Under the pieces are notes generated by a model that was given only the letters and a program-made list of their open reading frames with translations, did no database searches and was not told the origin of the DNA. A DNA stretch of 34,571 bases from a bacterium (lineage in GTDB: Bacteria; Patescibacteriota; Patescibacteriia; 2-12-FULL-60-25), in the NCBI GenBank assembly GCA_021806685.1, contig JAJZQU010000008.1, positions 1-34,571 of the forward strand, written 5' to 3'. Positions 8,305-16,040 of the stretch are shown piece by piece (positions within the stretch are counted from its first letter, which is position 1; each line of letters starts with the position of its first letter). A program made the translations under genes and the position numbers.

Positions 8305-9978
8305 TTGAAGTCCATAGTCATGCAACCCTCTCCACCGCTCCAACTCGCAAAAGACATCCTAAAAGATGCGGCTGCTTCGAATTGCGCGACCAGGGTTAGT
8401 TTGGCGTTAGTTGCCCGGCATCATCTGAAAGATACGCCTTATGCTTTCCCAACATCCATGCAATTTTGGACAGCTTACCGCGAACTTTTGACTGAAGGTT
8501 TGGAAAAAAACGAGCCACTTGAAAGAGCCATTCGCGTCAAAGATGTTAGGACAGACAGCGGTGTTGCCCCCATCACTGTTTTAACCAAACCCTTCCCCTG
8601 CCCAGGGCGTTGCGTCTATTGCCCCACAGAAGCCCGAATGCCCAAAAGCTATATCTCGACAGAACCGGCAGCAGCCCGCGCTCTTGGTTTGGAGTTTGAT
8701 CCTTATGAGCAAGTCCGGCAGAGAATTATGGCCCTGGAGCGGAACGGCCACCAAGCCAATAAAATTGAATTGATTGTTAAGGGCGGGACCTGGTCAGCTT
8801 ACACAGCTGATTATCGAGAGTGGTTCATCACAAGATGTTTCCAGGCAGCAAATGAAATCCCTCATCCTCCGACTCCTTCTCCCACGGATGCAGGAGAAGG
8901 AGAGCTTGAAAAGGCTCAAAAAATAAACGAGACAGCGGCTTATCGCATTATTGGATTAACGATTGAGACGCGGCCTGACTGGGTTAAGCCAAAGGAAGTC
9001 ATTCATCTGCGAAAGTTGGGGGTCACGCGCATTGAACTTGGGTTACAGATTATCAACGACAGGGTTTTGAGTTATACCAAGCGCGGGACAACGGTGGCCG
9101 ATGCCGAACGCGCTATAGCCTTGCTTAAAACTGCCGGCTTTAAAGTTGACGTGCATATTTTGCCAGGCCAACCGGGCGCGTCTGTTGAAGATGACTTGGA
9201 ATCATTTCGTCTTTTGTTCGCTGACCCTCGCTTTCGCCCTGACATGGTCAAAATTTATCCTTGCGTGGTGCTCCCCAACTCAGAACTGGCAGAATGGATG
9301 ACAAAGGGCGAGTTCAAACCGCTTGAAGGCGAAGAATTACTTGAGTTACTGATCAAGATGCAAACTATGGTGCCGCGCTATTGCCGTGTGCCACGTGTCA
9401 TTCGCGATTTTCCAACAACCCAAATTGCTTTTGGCAATAAAAAATCCAATTTGCGCGAGATTTTAGACGCTGAAATGAAAAAACGCGGGGTCCAATGCGT
9501 TTGCTTGCGCTGCCGAGAAGTCGGGCATGTGGCGGGCGACCACACGGGCGACAAAACCCAAGTTTTTGAAGAGCGTTATGAAAATGCCGGCGGCACTGAA
9601 GTCTTCTTGTCGGTTGAAAACGAAGATCGAAGCGCGGTTTTCGCGTTTTTGAGGATGCGGCTCCCTCTATTCTCGGCCTTTTCCCCCGCCGATGCAGGAG
9701 AGGGATGCCAAATCATCTACGAGGCTTTTCCGATTTTGAAAGGCGCGGCAATAATCCGTGAGCTGCACACTTACGGCACAGCACTAAACATCGACCAACG
9801 CGATCCTTTGGCGGCCCAACACAAAGGCTATGGGCGTTTACTTATGCAAAAAGCCGAGGAGCTTGCGGCAGCCGAAGGCTTTGACCACATGGCTGTCATC
9901 AGCGGTCTTGGCGTGCGTGAATATTACAAAATACTGGGTTACCAGGAGCAAGACACTTACATGGCCAAAACTCTTTAA
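8305..9978 (+). CDS. elp3: Elp3-family radical SAM/acetyltransferase (tRNA U34 carboxymethyltransferase)
   Basis: VLTKPFPCPGRCVYCPTEARMPKSY (CxxxxCxxC), ETRPDWV, QPGASVEDD, IYPCVVLPNSELAEWM, RVPRVIRDFPTT, C-terminal GNAT HKGYGRLLMQKAEELA. Start could be TTG 8305 or ATG 8320. Confidence 0.95.
   Translation: MKSIVMQPSPPLQLAKDILKDAAASNCATRVSLALVARHHLKDTPYAFPTSMQFWTAYRELLTEGLEKNEPLERAIRVKDVRTDSGVAPITVLTKPFPCPGRCVYCPTEARMPKSYISTEPAAARALGLEFDPYEQVRQRIMALERNGHQANKIELIVKGGTWSAYTADYREWFITRCFQAANEIPHPPTPSPTDAGEGELEKAQKINETAAYRIIGLTIETRPDWVKPKEVIHLRKLGVTRIELGLQIINDRVLSYTKRGTTVADAERAIALLKTAGFKVDVHILPGQPGASVEDDLESFRLLFADPRFRPDMVKIYPCVVLPNSELAEWMTKGEFKPLEGEELLELLIKMQTMVPRYCRVPRVIRDFPTTQIAFGNKKSNLREILDAEMKKRGVQCVCLRCREVGHVAGDHTGDKTQVFEERYENAGGTEVFLSVENEDRSAVFAFLRMRLPLFSAFSPADAGEGCQIIYEAFPILKGAAIIRELHTYGTALNIDQRDPLAAQHKGYGRLLMQKAEELAAAEGFDHMAVISGLGVREYYKILGYQEQDTYMAKTL
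8873..8902. repeat. In-frame palindromic element A inside elp3
   Basis: CTCCTTCTCC-cacggatgca-GGAGAAGGAG perfect 10-bp inverted repeat; encodes PSPTDAGEGE. Confidence 0.75.
9662..9705. repeat. In-frame palindromic element B inside elp3
   Basis: TCCCTCT...AGAGGGA; shares GATGCAGGAGA and the encoded SPxDAGEG with element A. Confidence 0.65.
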
Positions 9979-9980
9979 GC

Positions 9981-12323
9981 TCAAACGCCGCCGATTTGTT
10001 GGCGCAACTGGCCGACTGTTTTGATTTCAGCTTCTAACTCAGAGATTTTTTTCATTAGCTCAGCCTTGTCTTGACCGGCCTTCTCCATTGCAGCCTTCAT
10101 GGTTTTTACGTTCCCTTCCAATTCTTCCATGCGTTGCCGCAAAAACCTTTCACGCACTGTTGATTCAAGCAGCCTATCAGTATATTCACTTTCCTTAGCT
10201 TCATTTTCCATCTTTTCGATAACATGTTCCAAGACCCTGCGCTGTAAAGCTCCCCAATCCAAGTCTTCTCCCCCATCGCTTTTAATCGCAAATTCGCCCG
10301 CCCATTGGCGGATCATTTTTGGGCCATCGTCACCAATAGCCTTGGCTGAATAATTTTCCAAAGTTTCATAATTGCCTTTGGGTTTTTCTTTGCCCGTACT
10401 TTCCAAGTAATAACGGCGCGTCAGGAGCATAAAACGCTGAATAGTTTTCTCGATTTCAACCTGGCGGTCTGCGATCCTGAATAGATAGTCGGCCGATTCA
10501 TTAACCTTAGCATCCGGACTGTTTTCATCCGCCTTAAGATGAAATTGGGCATCAGCCAACTCCTGTCTAAAGGACGCCATGTCACGTGCTGAATAAGAAC
10601 CAAAGTTAAAGTTCAGTTCTTCTGAGCGATATTGCTGTGTCCTGCCTTGGTCTAAGGCCGGGATTGGCATCTTTCTGGCCATTTCACGGATCTGGTTCTG
10701 GACTTTCCTGACGATTTCTTGGTCATCTGTTCCAAGCGTCAATGCAAACTCGTCGCCCCCAGTGCGGTATGCTTCAGCTTTAACCGAGGGATCCACTGCG
10801 CGCACAGCCGAATCCATCATCCTGGCTGCTGCCGATATGGCCGCGTTGCCTGTTTTACGCCCGCCTTCTTTGTCGAAATATTTAAGAAAAGCCATGTCTA
10901 TAGCTATGACCGTTATTGGCCTACCCTCTGCTAACCTTGACTTGATCTCCCCAAACAGCATTCCGCGTTCATAAAGGCCCGTAGCTGAATTGCGTTTGAC
11001 TTCAACGTTATATTTTTCCGACTTAGCAAGGTTCAAGCGGGCTAAAACTGATTTGTTTTCCGGATCGCTTTGGGCCAAGGCCTCCAATCGCTTAACTTCA
11101 TTGGTCTTGCTTTCAACTTCTCTTGCGCCGGTCGTAGGTTCCAACTGCCCTAAAAACTCATTATCATCTTTTACTTCTTCAAACTCTGCTGCTGTTCCGA
11201 CTTTAGATTCCTTGGCACTTAAAACTTTTTCCTCGCTAAGCTCTTGGCCATGGGACTTCAACAGATCTTCTTTCTTCTTTTCAAAAATGAACTTTGAGAG
11301 TGTAGCGGAAAGGTGATGCGCTTCTTTTTGCCGTGACCTAAAGTCGCCAATCGCCAAACTAATGGCTTTTTCGAGACCTACATCCCTAGTGCCCTTGATA
11401 GCTTCCTTAAAGGCCTCATAACCCATGGCCTCGGCCGCCGGGTCTTCCACGAACAAACGCCCTAACGTCTTTTTTAAGTAGTTCTCATAGAAAGCTTTAG
11501 CCTTTTCGTCATCACCCATCTTAAGGATCCGATCAATACGCGCGTTATTTTTCTCAATATCATTCAGCATCTGGCTTTGTTCCTTGGCCACATCTACAAA
11601 AGCCCTGCCTGGATTGGAATTGGCGATACTATCTTGGTTTTCGTTGAAATAATCCACGGCATCGGCCATGGGTACGTGCGTAGCCACCAGCGGCGGTCTT
11701 TCGCCCTGAGGCAAATCACCGGTTTCCAGGCTGCCATTCAGAGCTTGTTGAATCCTTTGGGCCGTTTCTCCATCCACATTACTCAATATTATTGTAAAAT
11801 CATTGCCCGAGCTGCGATAAATATTAAAATAATTCTCAACATCTTCCCAGGCTGCTTCCTTGCCAGTCTTTTTTTGGATTGTGTCACCAATTACTTCATC
11901 TAACTTTTCATAGATTAACTGGCAGGCGTCCCCCAAGGCCTTATTCCCAGCTTCGTGACCATATTCCTTATTCAAACGATCCAGCTCGCCCATATTAACC
12001 TGGACCAAATGCATGCCTTCAGCTTGCTTCCTATCCAAATTGCCTTGCTTATCTTGCAATTGATCAAAGACATCTTTTAAATCAGATCCCAAATCCTCGC
12101 CTTTCCAGGCGCCTGTCGCGTCTCTCTCGAAATCATATGATTCTACATCCAACCTAGCTGCTTTTAGTTCCAGTTCCGCTGCCTCTAAATCTTCTTTTGG
12201 AGCTGACGTGCCCACTAACCTTTCGTATCTATCCTTGGCATCAGTAAGCGCTTCATCCAAAGGCCTGCGCCACAACGCCTTGCGTTCTGCTTCGGTCGTA
12301 TAACCCCTTTCCCGGTTGGCCAT
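9981..12323 (-). CDS. Tandem GGDEF-domain protein (first domain degenerate, second canonical)
   Basis: First: VNMGELDRLNKEYGHEAGNKALGDACQLI...YRSSGNDFTII. Second: VIAIDMAFLKYFDKEGGRKTGNAAISAAARMM...YRTGGDEFALTLG. Confidence 0.85.
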   Translation of the reverse strand: MANRERGYTTEAERKALWRRPLDEALTDAKDRYERLVGTSAPKEDLEAAELELKAARLDVESYDFERDATGAWKGEDLGSDLKDVFDQLQDKQGNLDRKQAEGMHLVQVNMGELDRLNKEYGHEAGNKALGDACQLIYEKLDEVIGDTIQKKTGKEAAWEDVENYFNIYRSSGNDFTIILSNVDGETAQRIQQALNGSLETGDLPQGERPPLVATHVPMADAVDYFNENQDSIANSNPGRAFVDVAKEQSQMLNDIEKNNARIDRILKMGDDEKAKAFYENYLKKTLGRLFVEDPAAEAMGYEAFKEAIKGTRDVGLEKAISLAIGDFRSRQKEAHHLSATLSKFIFEKKKEDLLKSHGQELSEEKVLSAKESKVGTAAEFEEVKDDNEFLGQLEPTTGAREVESKTNEVKRLEALAQSDPENKSVLARLNLAKSEKYNVEVKRNSATGLYERGMLFGEIKSRLAEGRPITVIAIDMAFLKYFDKEGGRKTGNAAISAAARMMDSAVRAVDPSVKAEAYRTGGDEFALTLGTDDQEIVRKVQNQIREMARKMPIPALDQGRTQQYRSEELNFNFGSYSARDMASFRQELADAQFHLKADENSPDAKVNESADYLFRIADRQVEIEKTIQRFMLLTRRYYLESTGKEKPKGNYETLENYSAKAIGDDGPKMIRQWAGEFAIKSDGGEDLDWGALQRRVLEHVIEKMENEAKESEYTDRLLESTVRERFLRQRMEELEGNVKTMKAAMEKAGQDKAELMKKISELEAEIKTVGQLRQQIGGV

Positions 12324-12354
12324 AATACCGTTGATTATAGCATAATTACCAAAT

Positions 12355-12500
12355 TATCGATGACAATCACCAAATTCGAATATCCAATATCCAAAAAAAC
12401 CAATCACTAAATCACCAAAACCTATCGTATTGGATATTGAATCTTGGTATTTGAAGCTTTTTTGGACATTGGTAATTGGGTATTGGTAATTCTTGGATTA
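12355..12500. repeat. CCAA/TTGG-rich imperfect inverted repeat region
   Basis: Left half carries repeated CCAAT/CCAAA words (ccaatatccaaaaaaacc); right half carries TTGGTA/TTGG words (ttttttggacattggtaattgggtattggtaattc). Confidence 0.55.
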
Positions 12501-12508
12501 TATTGGTT

Positions 12509-12535
12509 TAAAAAAAGAAGGCCCCAAATGGGACC
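12509..12535 (-). terminator. Terminator of the small ORF at 12541-12774
   Basis: On the - strand GGTCCC-ATTT-GGGGCC followed by TTCTTTTTTT. Confidence 0.75.
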
Positions 12536-12540
12536 GAGAA

Positions 12541-12774
12541 TCAACCCCGCATAATGCGGAAAACGATATCATGGGCCACGGGCATGGACATGTGCCGGTG
12601 CAAAGCCTCAAGAGCAGCTTGGGCTTGGATATCGTCGAGGGTATGAAAGTCTGCACAGGAGCGGAGGTCTTGCTTCAGACCCCACTTGGCTTTAAGTTCG
12701 CTCGAGAGCGTATTGAAGTAAACATCACCACTGCAGTTCATGCAGATTTGATAGAGCTTCTCCTGCAGACTCAT
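12541..12774 (-). CDS. Small hypothetical protein (77 aa)
   Basis: Strong SD (TAGGAGGATGTC-ATG) and its own terminator downstream. Confidence 0.75.
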   Translation of the reverse strand: MSLQEKLYQICMNCSGDVYFNTLSSELKAKWGLKQDLRSCADFHTLDDIQAQAALEALHRHMSMPVAHDIVFRIMRG

Positions 12775-12837
12775 GACATCCTCCTACCGCAAAGGAGATT
12801 AATCAGCTTGGCACAAATTAGCGCCACTGTCAACCCC

Positions 12838-14286
12838 TTAGTACGCCTTGGCAAAGATGACAACTAGGTCGGTTTTCTGGCTACAATAAAGGCATTTTCC
12901 AGGGGTTTTAGCCTGGCCAAATGGGATGCAACGGATGGTGGCCTTGGTCTCTTCCTTGACCTTGGCTTCACACTCAGCCGACCCGCACCAATGGGCCAAA
13001 ACAAAATTGCCTTCGACATCTTTCTTAAATTTTTTGTAATCATCAACCGTTACAGTATGCTCTTCGCGGAAAGCCAGGGCTTTTTGATAAAGGTTCTTCT
13101 GGATTTGGTCGAGAATGTCCTTAATTGCGTCGATCAAACCCTCTTCGGTCAAAACTTGCTTGGTCGAAGTGTCGCGCCTGACAGTCATGACAGAGCTGTT
13201 GGCCAAATCCTTGGGCCCAATCTCGATCCTGACAGGTACACCTTTCTTTTCCCATTCAAAAAATTTTGGGCCTGGACGCAGATCGCGCGAGTCGACCTTG
13301 ACGCGCACACCTTCTTCCTTGAGTTGGTCCGCGATTTCCTGAGCTTTTGATTGCGAGGCTTCAACTTCTTCGGGCGTCACGCCAATTGGGATTATCACGA
13401 CCTGATGGGGGGCGAGCTTAGGAGGCAAGACTAGGCCCTTGTCATCACCATGGGCCATGATTAAACCGCCAATCAGGCGTGTGGAAACTCCCCAGCTAGT
13501 CTGCCAACCATATTTTTCCTTGCCGTCAGCATCCAAAAACTTAACGCCAAAGGCTTTTGCAAAATTTTGGCCAAGCATATGGGAAGTGCCTGCTTGCAAG
13601 GCCTTGCCATCACCCATCATGGCTTCAATGCAATATGTGCGGACAGCACCTGCAAACCTTTCTGAATCTGTCTTCTGGCCAGGGATGACGGGTATAGCCA
13701 TGACCTCTTCAGCAAACTGGCGGTAAACATCCAACATCTGTTTTGTAAAACTTTCTGCTTCGTCCTCTGTCTGATGGACAGTGTGTCCCTCCTGCCATAA
13801 AAATTCCGTGGTCCTCAAAAACAAGCGCGTCCGCATTTCCCAACGGACTATGTTAGCCCATTGGTTAATCAAAAGCGGCAGATCACGATAAGAGTGGATC
13901 CAACGCGAAAAGACGTCATACATGATCGTCTCAGACGTAGGACGGACGACAAGAGGCTCATCCAACTTCTGCCCGCCGGCGTGCGTGACAACCGCCACCT
14001 CGGGGGCAAAGCCCTCCACATGTTGAGCTTCACGCTTTAAAAAACTTTCAGGGATAAACAAAGGGAAATAAGCGTTCTGAACGTCTTTGGCCTTAAACCG
14101 CGCGTCTAAATCTTTCTGCATCAACTCCCAAATAGCATAACCATATGGCTTAATGACCATGCAACCCCGAACCGGAGAATGTTCGGCCATTTCTGCCTGC
14201 TCAACCACGTCTTGGTACCACTCAGAATAATCCTTTGACCTGGGCGTAATGGCTTTTTGCGCATTCTTGTCTTGTTTGGCGGGCAT
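12838..14286 (-). CDS. proS: Prolyl-tRNA synthetase (archaeal/eukaryotic-type)
   Basis: VRGCMVIKPYGYAIWELMQ, LVVRPTSETIMYDVFSRWI, RWEMRTRLFLRTTEFLWQEGHTVH, C-terminal Cys-containing domain. Confidence 0.96.
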   Translation of the reverse strand: MPAKQDKNAQKAITPRSKDYSEWYQDVVEQAEMAEHSPVRGCMVIKPYGYAIWELMQKDLDARFKAKDVQNAYFPLFIPESFLKREAQHVEGFAPEVAVVTHAGGQKLDEPLVVRPTSETIMYDVFSRWIHSYRDLPLLINQWANIVRWEMRTRLFLRTTEFLWQEGHTVHQTEDEAESFTKQMLDVYRQFAEEVMAIPVIPGQKTDSERFAGAVRTYCIEAMMGDGKALQAGTSHMLGQNFAKAFGVKFLDADGKEKYGWQTSWGVSTRLIGGLIMAHGDDKGLVLPPKLAPHQVVIIPIGVTPEEVEASQSKAQEIADQLKEEGVRVKVDSRDLRPGPKFFEWEKKGVPVRIEIGPKDLANSSVMTVRRDTSTKQVLTEEGLIDAIKDILDQIQKNLYQKALAFREEHTVTVDDYKKFKKDVEGNFVLAHWCGSAECEAKVKEETKATIRCIPFGQAKTPGKCLYCSQKTDLVVIFAKAY

Positions 14287-14320
14287 AATATTGCGTAATT
14301 TGTATCATTTACGCCGCATC

Positions 14321-14349
14321 TTGCCAAGTAAGCCTAGATGGCTTAACAT
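14321..14349 (+). promoter_or_regulatory. Sigma70-type promoter of tRNA-Leu
   Basis: TTGCCA-17 nt-TAACAT, 28 nt before the tRNA; spacer contains AAGCC-tagat-GGCTT. Confidence 0.5.
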
Positions 14350-14376
14350 ATGCCAAGTTGATAAAACATGAATGGG

Positions 14377-14463
14377 GGGCGAGTGGCGGAATTGGTAGAC
14401 GCACAGGACTCAAAATCCTGCGGTCGCAAGGCCATGAGGGTTCGACCCCCTCCCCGCCCACCA
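14377..14463 (+). tRNA. tRNA-Leu (CAA), CCA encoded
   Basis: Cloverleaf gggcgag...ctCAAaa anticodon loop, class II variable arm, T-arm gaggg-ttcgacc-ccctc, 3' CCA. Confidence 0.95.
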
Positions 14464-14550
14464 TTTGTGGTTTATAACGAGTAACCGCCATGCTTCATAA
14501 CCGACGCATAAAAACCTGGTCCGGATTTATCCGCGCCACCCGTTGAACTG

Positions 14551-14604
14551 ACCGATAGGCGTTGGGGATTTTTGTATTCCATCCACCTATCGGATGGATT
14601 TTTG
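14551..14604 (+). promoter_or_regulatory. Candidate transcription attenuator (terminator/anti-terminator) upstream of the YhhQ-like gene
   Basis: Terminator TCCATCC-acctatc-GGATGGA-TTTTT; competing CCGATAGG (14552-14559) : CCTATCGG (14586-14593). Confidence 0.45.
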
Positions 14605-14626
14605 TTTAAATTTTTGATCTAACATT

Positions 14627-15280
14627 ATGATTCAACTTACTGACAATTCATTTAAAAAAATAATGATCGCGCTGGCCGTCTATCTCGCTTCACTCTTTGC
14701 GGCCAACACGCTTGGCCTCAAGATAATGCCCTTCCTGTTCGGCTCACATCTTTCCGTAGGCGTATTTTCGTTTCCTGTAGTCTTTCTCATGACTGACGTC
14801 ATCGGCGAAATTTATGGTAAGCGCATCGCCAAACTGTTTGTCCTGGCCGGATTCATTGCCACAGCCCTCTTTATTCTCTATTCGTTCCTGTCGCTAGCTG
14901 CACCGTGGTCTGTCGACGGAGAATGGGCCCGGCAAGGCTATAACCAAATTTTTGGCATTTCGATCCGCATAGCCATAGCTTCTCTCACGGCTTTCTTGAT
15001 TGCCGAATATCAGGACGTGATCGCCTTCTTCTTTTTCCGCGACAAGCTGGGTACGAAAAACTTTTGGCTGCGCTCTAATCTCTCAAACCTATGGTCACAG
15101 TTGCTCGACACCGTCATCTTCATGACCATAGCCTTTGCGGGGATATACCAAACTCGAACGCTCATCAGCATCATCATCACTTGGTGGCTCTATAAAGTAG
15201 CCATGGGCTTGCTCTATACGCCGCTCTCTTATGTCGGTTTACGCCTGCTCCGCCAAAATAACGAAACTAATAACCACTAA
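14627..15280 (+). CDS. yhhQ: Queuosine-precursor transporter, YhhQ family
   Basis: Multi-TM protein; ANTLGLKIMPFLFG, VFSFPVVFLMTDVIGEIYGKRIAK, WLRSNLSNLWSQLLDTVIFMTIAF motifs. Confidence 0.9.
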   Translation: MIQLTDNSFKKIMIALAVYLASLFAANTLGLKIMPFLFGSHLSVGVFSFPVVFLMTDVIGEIYGKRIAKLFVLAGFIATALFILYSFLSLAAPWSVDGEWARQGYNQIFGISIRIAIASLTAFLIAEYQDVIAFFFFRDKLGTKNFWLRSNLSNLWSQLLDTVIFMTIAFAGIYQTRTLISIIITWWLYKVAMGLLYTPLSYVGLRLLRQNNETNNH

Positions 15281-15283
15281 ACC

Positions 15284-15994
15284 ATGATTATCCAACCAAT
15301 CAAAACTCGTGTCTTCCGGGAAGGTGAAGATTTATTAGCCTTCATCATTCGCTACTTCAAGAAAATTCCAGAACGGTCAGTGATTATCGTTACCTCAAAA
15401 ATCGTTGCCCTGGCAGAAAGAAGAACGGCTGTCGCCAAGGACATCCAAACCAAAGAAAAGTTGATCCGTGCGGAAAGCGAGTTTGCCATGCCGACCAAGT
15501 ATGTTTGGCTGACTGTCAAAGACGGTATGGTCATGGCTTCGGCCGGTATCGATGAGTCAAACGCGTGCGGCAAACTTATCCTCCTGCCCAGGGATTGCTT
15601 TAAAACCGCTGGCTGGCTGCGTAAAAAATTGCAAGTAAAATACAAGGTGAAAAAGTTGGGAGTCTTAATAACCGACAGCCGCACCATTCCACTTAGAGCC
15701 GGCATCACAGGCGTATCCTTGGGATACGCCGGATTCAAAGGCATTAAAGACTACCGTGGCAAACCAGACATTTTCGGCCGTAAATTCCATTTTTCCAGAA
15801 CTGACGTGGCCGACAGTCTAGCCACGGCGGCGGTGCTGGTCATGGGAGAAGGCAAGGAGCAGCAACCTCTGGCTACTATTACCGGAGCCCCAATCGAGTT
15901 TTGCCAAAAAATAAAACGTGATGAGTTACGAATTGATATCAAGGACGATATGTACCAACCATTATTTTCGAATTTACCAAAGATCACAAAGTAA
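15284..15994 (+). CDS. CofE-like (coenzyme F420-0:L-glutamate ligase fold) protein
   Basis: SVIIVTSKIVALAERR, LGVLITDSRTIPLRAGITGVSLGYAGFKGIKDYRGKPDIFGR, ADSLATAAVLVMGEGKEQQPLA. Confidence 0.87.
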   Translation: MIIQPIKTRVFREGEDLLAFIIRYFKKIPERSVIIVTSKIVALAERRTAVAKDIQTKEKLIRAESEFAMPTKYVWLTVKDGMVMASAGIDESNACGKLILLPRDCFKTAGWLRKKLQVKYKVKKLGVLITDSRTIPLRAGITGVSLGYAGFKGIKDYRGKPDIFGRKFHFSRTDVADSLATAAVLVMGEGKEQQPLATITGAPIEFCQKIKRDELRIDIKDDMYQPLFSNLPKITK

Positions 15995-16040
15995 TATTGC
16001 ACGGGTAACCTAACCGAGCTTATGCTATCATTGGTTTGAT

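Noticed and set aside
12785-12825. TTGACA upstream of the 12541-12774 gene as a sigma70 promoter
   Set aside because: No acceptable -10 hexamer at 16-18 nt spacing; transcription may instead read through from proS.
14551-14604. Known preQ1 riboswitch class
   Set aside because: I could not find the preQ1-I, -II or -III consensus motifs; kept only as an unclassified attenuator candidate.
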